DNA from: Mucidula mucida
Lineage: Eukaryota > Basidiomycota > Agaricomycetes > Agaricales > Physalacriaceae
Assembly: GCA_015501055.1 (NCBI GenBank)
Contig: JADNYV010000427.1
Coordinates: forward strand, 1-29,614
Length of the DNA: 29,614 bases
Direction: 5' to 3'
Shown here: one piece after another, positions 20,759 through 29,614 of the stretch
Numbering within the stretch: the first letter of the stretch is position 1
Layout: each line of letters starts with the position of its first letter
Notes under the pieces: model-generated
What the model was told of the DNA's origin: nothing
Database searches by the model: none
What the model saw: the letters and a program-made list of their open reading frames with translations, nothing else
Translations under genes and position numbers: made by a program

Positions 20759-21737
20759 CTCGTTGGTTGGCGCGGTGCTTCTGAATCGCGGTTGTGGTAC
20801 TCAATGTAAAATGGTTGTGCTGGACATCGATATTGGTGCGGGAGAGCAATGGCGAACGCAAGAGGCGCGCCGTCAGGTTCATGTCGAACGTGGGACCCAT
20901 AAATCTGTTCTTTGGATGGGTGCTGAATGGAAACTCGCTCGAGTCGCTCGAGATATGTGCTTGTGATTCAAGTAGTGGTCATGGGCAATCGAAGGTGACC
21001 CTGAACAAAGACCACTGCTCCGAAATGGACAAAGACAAATGACTTGGGGCGCTGCCGATACTGCTCATGCTTTGCTGATTCTGACTTTCTGAGGTGGTAG
21101 GAGATGTTGGTGCTATAGTCGAGCGCTCCGTTTTGTACGTGGCATTTCCAGAGGTGGGTCCGGAAGACTTACCTTTTTGGACAGATTGCATAAAGTGGAT
21201 GCGCGTAGATGTGGGATGTTTGGACACTGTCTTGCTTTACGAGGGGTATGCCCTCGTTATAATGGATAGAACAACCCACTGGTGAGAATTTGAATCCGCC
21301 CTATTGTTGATTCGAGCCTCAATTTGTATCAGGCGAATATTTACCGCGATTGACTGTATGTTCTTCTTTTGCGGTCACGTTGTAACCACCTGCGCCACAC
21401 TCTGTCCTTCCGAATAAATTCACAAGGCGAGTACGAAGGGCTCGTCCAGTAAGTTTTTAAGCTGGTCATTGTACGTGAAGCCAAATAGTGGTCTTAGTAT
21501 GTTGGCTTCAAATTCCCTCTGACATCATCCTTTTCCTCTCTTCCTGTACCTTGTCTTCTGGTTGGCGCCATCTTCATCAACGACGCAAGGTACTCCTACT
21601 ATTTTGCTTCATGTCAACACTTTAGCTCACCATTATTATATTATCTCTCCCGAGATTGCCCTCAAACTAGCGATTATCTGCATCACACGTCCTTGCCCAA
21701 CACTTACCCTTGGCGCTAGTCACCGGGGATTGTTGAA

Positions 21738-21761
21738 GATCAGCGTGAGCTCACGCTGATC
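21738..21761. repeat. perfect 24-base palindrome, copy beside kinase C
   Basis: Same sequence as 14377-14400 in the mirrored 842-base segment. Confidence 0.9.
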
Positions 21762-22149
21762 TAATACCTCTGGCTAGTTTCTGGAGATCGTGGAGATCAA
21801 GGACATTGGAGACGCGACAAGCTTTTCTATCAAGATGTTCATCCTCAGCAAGACGACTACCTGCTTCACGTTGGCCTTCAGCGAGGTGGAGATGTGCTGG
21901 CCGCCGACCAGATTATAGAGACGCTATGCGTGTACGCGTAGTCCTGGTCGACACGGAGAGAGTGGTATTCGGAAATCGTTTCTCTGGAGAGGGTTATATC
22001 ATGAGTCTCTATGGCCTTGGAAACAAACGAGTTTCCATTGATAGGATTGTTCGACGGGGCGCTTCCAGGGCGCTTCCAGGATGATTTGTGAGCGGACCTT
22101 TGCCGTGTTTCGGGTAGAGTTGAATCACTGTCAGTTGATGGCGGCGGTT

Positions 22150-22171
22150 GCTGTCACGGGCTAGTGACAGC
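22150..22171. repeat. hairpin GCTGTCAC-6-GTGACAGC, copy beside kinase C
   Basis: Mirror copy, here followed by TTTTTT on the plus strand. Confidence 0.7.
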
Positions 22172-22953
22172 TTTTTTCAGCTTTGAGGATTTACTTTGTA
22201 TGCATGCTGCGTTTCTTGCTACATGAGTTCACTCTTTATCCCATTCGTTCGTAGGTGAAGTAAACCTGAGGAATTCATTCGATGAAAACTTACTTTGCTT
22301 TGAAGTAGTGAGATTCAACGGACTCTGGCGCCGTTTTTCACACAATTAAATAGTGTATAGTAAACGTGTGCTTTACAGCTTCGACAGAACGATATCAAAT
22401 GCATGCGCCTTGGGCTAGCTGTGACTACTGATTATAACGGCCGAAATAAGAATTTTTTGATTCCCTTGAAGGGTGTTGGCAGACTGGTCCCGGTGTGGCG
22501 CAATGACCAATTTCCCGACAGTTCAGTCCAGTCTCACCTGTCTCCTCAAAGTAAACCAATGACTAAGAGATCTGGGCTTCTGCAAGCGAGGCGGCAGACA
22601 TCAGACTTGGGGGTTCCCCTCAGGTTTTTATATCTTCGGCTCGGAATCGAGTGCACCTTTACTAGTAATCTACCTGGGCTGCGTCGAGTCCCTCGCAGCG
22701 GACGTTCTTGTCAGAACGGAAAGAATGGATGACGAACGTCATGTACTGCCTTCGCGATGTGTTGCTTGTCGCCGGCCCAGAATGGCGCTTCGAGTTGTGC
22801 GCCATCGCCGCTGTATTCTGAGGTCAATCTTGTCTTCGCCAACGAAAAATTGGATGAACAAACGACAATTTGAATACTTTGAACAACGCTGCTTGGATCC
22901 TATCTACATGTATAGCTACCAGCGAATCTCTAAGATATCCGACTAAAACATAT

Positions 22954-25837
22954 TTACGACTCATCCGACTCATCTAGTTTGAGCCTCTTGGACTCAGGCT
23001 CCTTGTCTTCCGCGGGTCGCGAATTAAACGACCGCGCGCCCATACCCTCCAATCGCTCGTTCATGTGCTTCAGACTGATAGTTTTCAGCCTCTTTGTGCC
23101 ATTCTCCACTTTGGAAGAAAGGAGTTCATTTTCGTGAAAGTCGTATGTGATGGGGTGAGAAGTCACTTCCTCCAAGCGACGTTTCGCCTTGCGACTAGAA
23201 GCATCTTCCGTCACTGGAGGAGAGCGTTGTGCGGGAAGCGGGATGAGACTGGCGTGATGACGCAGAGTCTCGTATAGCCACCTCGGATTGGCACGGCGTT
23301 CCAGCTTCGCCTGATAGATCGCAACAGAATCCCGATCATCTACTATGCCCCATTGCGCCAGTTTTGCTCGTTTGACCTCATATGCCTCAAAGTCTTTAGC
23401 TGACGGTTGCCTGTATCGAACGAGTAGGATTCCAGCTAGGTCCGTCAACAAGTCGTTGAATCCCGGTACATCGAACTGTGCGAGGCCACAGGAATCGTCG
23501 GCACAATAGGGCAACACCAGGGTCTTCTGGTGGCCGCCAGTCTGTCGGCCAAAGGCGTCGACTGTGTGGTGGTCGAATAGCAACAGAAGCCTATCGTAAA
23601 GATCATTGGATGGCATATCGTGCTTCAGGTATCGCAGCGCGACATAGACCAGGACCCAAAACGCAGACTCCCTATCGTCGTCTAGAGTGTGAACAACGGA
23701 TTGCTTGTCTTTCCCGCCTTGCAGGAGGTTGATTGACATGAATTGCCAAGTGCCCTAACGAATATATTAGAGAGGAGCACAAGTAGACCTATGTGGATAC
23801 ATACCGTGCGTCCTGGGCGATGAGTATGTCCTTCAAAGTCCAAAACTATGCAGAGGTCCCAATCGATGAGAAGTCCTTCGTGCGTGGGAGTAATCATGAT
23901 ATTCCCGCTACTGATGTCTCGATGTAGGATACGAGCTAAATCGAAAGCACATTGGGCAGCTGAGAAATAATAAACATCGAGAAAGTCAGAGGGCGATGAT
24001 GAGCATACCTTCCATGGCGTCGGCAATACAATTGACTAAGACTTTACAATTCCCGAAAGCGCTGAGATCGCGGGCGATGGTGTCGAGGAAGAGGCGGTGG
24101 CATTGAAGAGGGTTTTCCAGGCGGAAGTATTTGCGGATAGTGGGTGGATACGCCGAACGGAGCTGTAAACGCGGTTCGTGCGTCTTTGTTCGCATGCCCT
24201 CGACATCACCACCAACGACCATCGTAGCAACATGCGGGACCTTTTTCTCCGCAAGAATATCGTAGATCTCTGCCTCGGGTCGCGTGCGGAGTGACTCCTC
24301 ACGCCAATAATCCTTCATGAAAAGGAGACTATCGTGCTTGGATTTCTTCGACTGCTGACAATCTTTGCCAGGATTCGAGGTAAAGGCACAATCGTACGCT
24401 AAAGAGCGCCGCGTCGAGCGCGAGAATGGGGAGATGCACGTATCCTCGAAAACAGGTGCAGGAACAATGAAGGACCGCTCGGCGCTGTTGCCAAATTTGA
24501 CAGTCATGCGCAGGAAGCGGTCTTCCGGGAGCGTTACGCCCATTGCTTCAGTGCACGACCTCATCTGCGCGTTGCAATGCCACATGTCTCTGTCGTACTT
24601 CTTGAACTGCACCAGGGCAGCCTCGGCGTCTGGATCGGTGGGAGGTACCTCGACCACTGTGGGATCGTAACCACGCTGCTCAGCAGTGAGCTGCGAGAAC
24701 CGGAGGTAGAACTTGAACAAGGTTTTTTCTCCGTCGGTCTCCTGGTATTTGATGCGCCGAGAGACAACAGCGCCGCGACGGTCCCAGAAAATCAACCTCG
24801 CAAATCTGCCGAAGACCACCACACTCATAAAATGCTTGCGGTAGGACAAGAACATGGTGATGCCGGCGTACGAGGCGATCTGGCCGCGGGTTTCCTTGCC
24901 GTGCACCAATTTACTCTCGCCAGGCCAGTCGTTCGCCGTGATGGGGACGTCAAGAACGGCAGATTCAGCCGACGAGGAAACCGCAGCACCGGTAGAGATG
25001 CTAGGTGAAGAATAGCCGGAGGAGGGTTGGCTGAGGGGAGGGGCGCCGGCAGCAGCATCAGCAAAAGAGTCATAGTTGACATTGTCCTCCTCCACCTCAC
25101 TGACAGTATCGCTGTTTCCAATTGGTGCGCCGGCAGTGGTTGTCTCAGGTGGGTCCACAAACGGATCGTCGGAGGCAGAAGGCTTGAATTCGACGTTGGT
25201 TTCCATCAAGCGATGAACAGTGGCGTTCTTGGCGGGCAGATTATCCTCTGTATAATGTCCCATGTCAACGGCAAGGTTTCGACACTCTCCGTCGGGTTTC
25301 CGATATTCGCCAAACTTGGTCACGATAACGTTGGCGCCATTCGCTTCCTCCTTCTTTTCAATCGGCCAGCCTTGAAGAGCGGCTGTCTACAAAGCAGTCA
25401 GTACAACATTGATGTCGCGAAAAGAATACAACACGTACAAAAGCACCATACATTGCTTTCTCGGGCTTTTTAGAGGCCATGCGGTGTAGGTCTCTGAGGC
25501 GTTCCTCTGGAATGGATTTGGTTCGGTAGGCGGCTGGCGTATCGGCGTTCCACGGCAAAAATGTTTGCATAAACTCCTCTGGGTCCATTCCGACAAGGTA
25601 ATGGCCTTGAGTCTCTTCGGCAACTCTGATATACTGTTGCTTCATAATGCGCCTCTCGTCGTCGACTGAGAAGCGGTCTGTACCAGCAACTTTCCTGACA
25701 ACTGGTGTTTGGTTCTGGGCGTTGGCGTCGTTCCAGGTATGAGTCTGGGGTGGTGTCGTTGGATTCGCAGGCGAAGGAGTAGTGTCGGCGGTGACGGGAG
25801 TCCGCGGCGCGGTATTGCTATCGACGATATCTGCCAT
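22954..25837 (-). CDS. FunK1-type fungal protein kinase, copy C (910 aa, 4 exons)
   Basis: Exons are 25837-25439, 25386-24009, 23959-23805 and 23754-22954. The protein is nearly identical to copy B, including the B/C patch (910 residues). The only amino-acid difference I found is Ser to Arg in the segment after EPRLQL. Catalytic motifs HRD...N and DWD are intact. The 3' flank carries the 842-base segment as for B, but further downstream it becomes A-like, so this copy lies on a recombinant arm. It diverges from copy D with the same mirrored promoter. Confidence 0.92.
23304..23519 (-). other. divergent C-lobe patch, version B/C, in kinase C exon 4
   Basis: Matches the patch of copy B in inverted orientation, in line with C being the flipped counterpart of B. 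Confidence 0.85.
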
Positions 25838-26043
25838 TGTGAAAATCAGAATTGAGTGATAGTGGTGGGGAAAGGTGAAAGTAGGCAGCCACGAGATGGC
25901 CTTTATAGCACCGACAACCCATTGTCCCGTGACTTACCAAGCAAGAAATGTGGACGGGATTCCCAAAGAGGCAATAGGGAATTGGCGAACAATGGGAATG
26001 TGGTGGTTCTTTGTTAAGAGCTAACGAGTAACGTGATCGAGGT
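25838..26043 (-). promoter_or_regulatory. promoter of kinase C
   Basis: TATA box (TTTATA on the plus strand) at 25902-25907, in the same position and sequence as in the other three copies. Confidence 0.7.
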
Positions 26044-26076
26044 CGCCTTGATCGTGTCGCCGAGCTGCCGATCATG
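26044..26076 (-). other. 33-base spacer at kinase C/D centre, inverted relative to the first
   Basis: Begins CGCCTTGATC and ends GATCATG, the exact reverse complement of 10062-10094. It shows that the kinase pair of unit 2 lies in the opposite orientation to that of unit 1, although loop X does not. Confidence 0.95.
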
Positions 26077-26282
26077 ACCTCGATCACGTTACTCGTTAGC
26101 TCTTAACAAAGAACCACCACATTCCCATTGTTCGCCAATTCCCTATTGCCTCTTTGGGAATCCCGTCCACATTTCTTGCTTGGTAAGTCACGGGACAATG
26201 GGTTGTCGGTGCTATAAAGGCCATCTCGTGGCTGCCTACTTTCACCTTTCCCCACCACTATCACTCAATTCTGATTTTCACA
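26077..26282 (+). promoter_or_regulatory. promoter of kinase D
   Basis: TATAAA at 26213-26218, 65 bases upstream of the ATG. The sequence matches the B promoter. Confidence 0.7.
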
Positions 26283-29140
26283 ATGGCAGATATCGTCGAT
26301 AGCAATACCGCGCCGCGGACTCCCGACACCGCCGACACTACTCCTTCGCCTGCGAATCCAACGACACCACCCCAGACTCATACCTGGAACGACGCCAACG
26401 CCCAGAACCAAACACCAGTTGTCAGGAAAGTTGCTGGTACAGACCGCTTCTCAGTCGACGACGAGAGGCGCATTATGAAGCAACAGTATATCAGAGTTGC
26501 CGAAGAGACTCAAGGCCATTACCTTGTCGGAATGGACCCAGAGGAGTTTATGCAAACATTTTTGCCGTGGAACGCCGATACGCCAGCCGCCTACCGAACC
26601 AAATCCATTCCAGAGGAACGCCTCAGAGACCTACACAGCATGGCCTGTAAAAAGCCCGAGAAAGCAATGTATGGTGCTTTTGTACGTGTTTTATTCTTTT
26701 CGCGACATCAATGTTGTACTGACTGCTTTGTAGACAGCCGCTCTTCAAGGCTGGCCGATTGAAAAGAAGGAGGAAGCGAATGGCGCCAACGTTATCGTGA
26801 CCAAGTTTGGCGAATATCGGAAACCCGACGGAGAGTGTCGAAACCTTGCCGTTGACATGGGACATTATACAGAGGATAATCTGCCCGCCAAGAACGCCAC
26901 TGTTCATCGCTTGATGGAAACCAACGTCGAATTCAAGCCTTCTGCCTCCGACGATCCGTTTGTGGACCCACCTGAGACAACCACTGCCGGCGCACCAATT
27001 GGAAACAGCGATACTGTCAGTGAGGTGGAGGAGGACAATGTCAACTATGACTCTTTTGCTGATGCTGCTGCCGGCGCCCCTCCCCTCAGCCAACCCTCCT
27101 CCGGCTATTCTTCACCTAGCATCTCTACCGGTGCTGCGGTTTCCTCGTCGGCTGAATCTGCCGTTCTTGACGTCCCCATCACGGCGAACGACTGGCCTGG
27201 CGAGAGTAAATTGGTGCATGGCAAGGAAACCCGCGGCCAGATCGCCTCGTACGCCGGCATCACCATGTTCTTGTCCTACCGCAAGCATTTTATGAGTGTG
27301 GTGGTCTTCGGCAGATTTGCGAGGTTGATTTTCTGGGACCGTCGCGGCGCTGTTGTCTCTCGGCGCATCAAATACCAGGAGACCGACGGAGAAAAAACCT
27401 TGTTCAAGTTCTACCTCCGGTTCTCGCAGCTCACTGCTGAGCAGCGTGGTTACGATCCCACAGTGGTCGAGGTACCTCCCACCGATCCAGACGCCGAGGC
27501 TGCCCTGGTGCAGTTCAAGAAGTACGACAGAGACATGTGGCATTGCAACGCGCAGATGAGGTCGTGCACTGAAGCAATGGGCGTAACGCTCCCGGAAGAC
27601 CGCTTCCTGCGCATGACTGTCAAATTTGGCAACAGCGCCGAGCGGTCCTTCATTGTTCCTGCACCTGTTTTCGAGGATACGTGCATCTCCCATTCTCGCG
27701 CTCGACGCGGCGCTCTTTAGCGTACGATTGTGCCTTTACCTCGAATCCTGGCAAAGATTGTCAGCAGTCGAAGAAATCCAAGCACGATAGTCTCCTTTTC
27801 ATGAAGGATTATTGGCGTGAGGAGTCACTCCGCACGCGACCCGAGGCAGAGATCTACGATATTCTTGCGGAGAAAAAGGTCCCGCATGTTGCTACGATGG
27901 TCGTTGGTGGTGATGTCGAGGGCATGCGAACAAGACGCACGAACCGCATTTACAGCTCAGTTCGGCGTATCCTCCCATTGACCGCAAATACTTCGCCTGG
28001 AAAACCCTCTTCAATGCCACCGCCTCTTCCTCGACACCATCGCCCGCGATCTCAGCGCTTTCGGGAATTGTAAAGTCTTAGTCAATTGTATGCCGACGCC
28101 ATGGAAGGTATGCTCATCATCGCCTCTGACTTCTCGATGTTTATTATTCTCAGCTGCCCAATGTGCTTTCGATTTAGCTCGTATCCTACATCGAGACATC
28201 AGTAGCGGAATATCATGATTACTCCCACGCACGAAGGACTTTTATCGACTGGGACCTCTGCCTAGTTTTGGACTTTGAAGGACATACTCATCGCCCAGGA
28301 CGCACGGTATGTATCCACATAGGTCTACTTGTGCTCCTCTCTAATATATTCGTTAGGGCACTTGGCAATTCATGTCAATCAACCTCCTGCAAGGCGGGAA
28401 AGACAAGCAATCCGTTGTTCACACTCTAGACGACGATAGGGAGTCTGCGTTTTGGGTCCTGGTCTATGTCGCGCTGCGATACCTGAAGCACGATATGCCA
28501 TCCAATGATCTTTACGATAGGCTCTGTTGCTATTCGACCACCACACAGTCGACGCCTTTGGCCGACAGACTGGCGGCCACCAGAAGACCCTGGAGTTGCC
28601 CATTTGCGCTGAGGATTCCTGTGACTCGCAAAATTCAATGTACCGGGATTCAACGACTTGTTGGCGGACCTAGCTGGAGTTCTGGTCGTTCGATACAAGC
28701 AGCCGTCATCGTCAGTCACCAGCAGATATGAGGCTCGCCTCGCCGCAGGTGGTGACGCAGTTGCGGATCATCCTGTGGAGATCTACAAAGCAAGGCTGGA
28801 ACGCCGTGCCAATCCGAGGTGGCTATACGAGACTCTGCGTCATCACGCCAGTCTCATCCCGCTTCCCGCCAACGCTCTCCTCCAGTGACGGAAGATGCTT
28901 CTAGTCGCAGGCGAAACGTCGCTTGGAGGAAGTGACTTCTCACACCATCACATACGACTTTCACGAAAATACTCCTTTCTGCCAAAGTGGAGAATGGCAC
29001 AAAGAGGCTGAAAACTATCAGTCTGAAGCACATGAACGAGCGATTGGAGGTATGGGCGCGCGGTCGTTTAATTCGCGACCCCGGAAGACAAGGAGCCTGA
29101 GTCCAAGAGGCTCAAACTAGATGAGTCGGATGAGTCGTAA
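26283..29140 (+). pseudogene. FunK1-type kinase, copy D, frameshifted in the last 1.5 kb (probably sequence error)
   Basis: The start, exon 1 (26283-26681) and intron 1 (26682-26733) are normal, and the frame is open to about 27690, giving 307 codons from the internal start of exon 2. Single-base losses then break it: CCCC to CCC at about 27690, AAA to AA at about 27931, CC to C at about 27994 and TT to T at about 28089. Relative to the intact copies the net loss is 4 bases in exon 2, 3 in intron 2 (28108-28153), 2 in exon 3 and 8 in exon 4 (28357-29140). Intron borders, HRDIS and the final stop remain recognisable. Alleles match copy A (same N-terminal variants, A/D patch). Because the losses sit mostly in short homopolymers and only near the window end, unpolished long-read sequence is the likelier explanation than true decay. 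Confidence 0.75.
28588..28795 (+). other. divergent C-lobe patch, version A/D, in kinase D (with indels)
   Basis: Bases match the version in copy A (GGAGTTGCCC... and the AGGCTCGCCTCGCC segment), with several single-base losses. This identifies D as the flipped counterpart of A. Confidence 0.8.
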
Positions 29141-29614
29141 ATATGTTTTAGTCGGATATCTTAGAGATTCGCTGGTAGCTATACATGTAGATAGGATCCA
29201 AGCAGCGTTGTTCAAAGTATTCAAATGTCGTTTGTTCTCAATTGTTCGTTGGCGAAGACAAGATTGATCTCAGAATACAGCGCGATGGCGCACAACTCGA
29301 AGCGCCATTCTGGGCCGGCGACAAGCAACGCATCGCGAAGGCAGTACATGACGTTCGTCATCCATTCTTTCCGTTCTGACAAGAACGTCCGCTGCGAGGG
29401 ACTCGACGCAGCCCAGGTAGATTACTAGTAAAGGTGCACTCGATTCCGAGCCGAAGATATAAAAACCTGAGGGGAACCCCCAAGTCTGATGTCTGCCTCG
29501 CTTGCAGAAGCCCCAGATCTCTTAGTCATTGGTTTACTTTGAGGAGACAGGTGAGACTGGACTGAACTGTCGGGAAATTGGTCATTGCGCCACACGGGAC
29601 AGTCTGCCAAACCT
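29141..29614. other. 3' flank of kinase D, cut by window end
   Basis: Matches the A flank type (for example CAATTGTTCGTTGG, where B and C have an extra T run) with several single-base losses. It stops about 100 bases before the expected 842-base site. Confidence 0.7.

Larger units (their letters stand above)
21526..22367. other. 842-base segment, present beside kinase C (inverted copy)
   Basis: Mirror copy of 13771-14612, with no difference that I noticed. Its presence marks the C flank as B-type out to at least 21453. Confidence 0.85.
21007..22953. other. 3' flank of kinase C: mosaic, no resolved gene
   Basis: Up to about 21296 the sequence matches the A flank; from 21453 onward it matches the B flank, including the 842-base segment. 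The minus-strand exon chain upstream of Y4 lies at about 21000-21453. I see no complete gene. Confidence 0.6.
15132..29614. repeat. tandem unit 2 (Y3 - loop X2 - Y4 - kinase C/D pair), cut by window end
   Basis: This is the second copy of the unit that starts at base 1. Loop X2 keeps the same orientation as X1, whereas the kinase pair is inverted relative to unit 1. The unit ends inside the 3' flank of kinase D, about 100 bases short of the position where the 842-base presence/absence site would be expected. Confidence 0.9.
19543..29614. repeat. giant inverted repeat 2, kinase C / kinase D head-to-head
   Basis: The left arm runs from 26043 back to about 19543 and the right arm from 26077 to the window end, with a 33-base spacer between. 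Mirror symmetry also holds around loop X2: 10095-16842 pairs with 19543-26043, giving a palindrome of about 16 kb with a 2.7-kb loop. In that pairing the kinase parts (B against C) are almost identical while the Y parts (Y3 against Y4) differ by many substitutions. Confidence 0.9.

Noticed and set aside
26283..29140. Kinase D as a genuine recent pseudogene
   Set aside because: The breaks are single-base losses, mostly in homopolymers, confined to the window end, while the first 1.4 kb is perfect; sequence error is more likely. It is still listed as a pseudogene because the given frame is broken.
1..29614. Virus, plasmid replication genes, CRISPR, tRNA or rRNA
   Set aside because: No polymerase, replication protein, repeat-spacer array or cloverleaf-like sequence was seen on either strand.

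Overview
The window looks like nuclear DNA of a filamentous basidiomycete (Agaricomycetes). Genes carry short GT-AG introns of about 50 bases with CTGAC/CTAAT-like branch points, TATA boxes sit about 65 bases before start codons, the main genes encode FunK1-type kinases (a family expanded in mushrooms), and a relic of a DUF6535 gene is present. I saw no rRNA, tRNA or CRISPR, and no recognisable transposase.

The layout is highly symmetric. One basic module, [FunK1 kinase gene + 3' flank + gene Y], occurs four times in alternating orientation with two kinds of junction. At head-to-head junctions (centres about 10078 and 26060) two kinase genes diverge from mirrored, identical promoters around a 33-base spacer. 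At tail-to-tail junctions (loops 1706-4403 and 16843-19542) two Y genes converge on a 2.7-kb single-copy segment that holds a degenerate gene and a truncated DUF6535 gene. In order: Y1(+), loop X1, Y2(-), kinase A(-), 33-base spacer, kinase B(+), Y3(+), loop X2, Y4(-), kinase C(-), flipped spacer, kinase D(+), window end. It can also be read as two tandem units of about 15-16 kb (1-15131 and 15132-end), each built of long inverted repeats.

The central observation is that unit 2 is an inversion isomer of unit 1. Loop X has the same orientation in both units, but the kinase pair is flipped: kinase C matches B, D matches A, and the 33-base spacer is reverse-complemented. Kinase-side sequence in C is B-like and Y-side sequence is A-like, with the switch inside about 155 bases (21296-21452). 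This is the footprint of homologous recombination between palindrome arms. Further evidence of exchange between copies: a sharply bounded divergent patch in the kinase C-lobe (two versions, A/D and B/C), an 842-base segment present beside B and C but absent beside A, a 244-base MITE-like insertion with TA duplication in the left X arms and precise empty sites in the right arms, and patchwork stop codons in the Y copies.

Kinases A, B and C are intact (907, 910 and 910 residues, four exons). D is frameshifted only in the last 2 kb, by single-base losses mostly in short homopolymer runs. Similar losses occur near the window start, so the window is probably a whole long-read contig with poorly polished ends. 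Its palindromic structure needs read-level confirmation, although internal sequence differences argue against a simple fold-back artefact.
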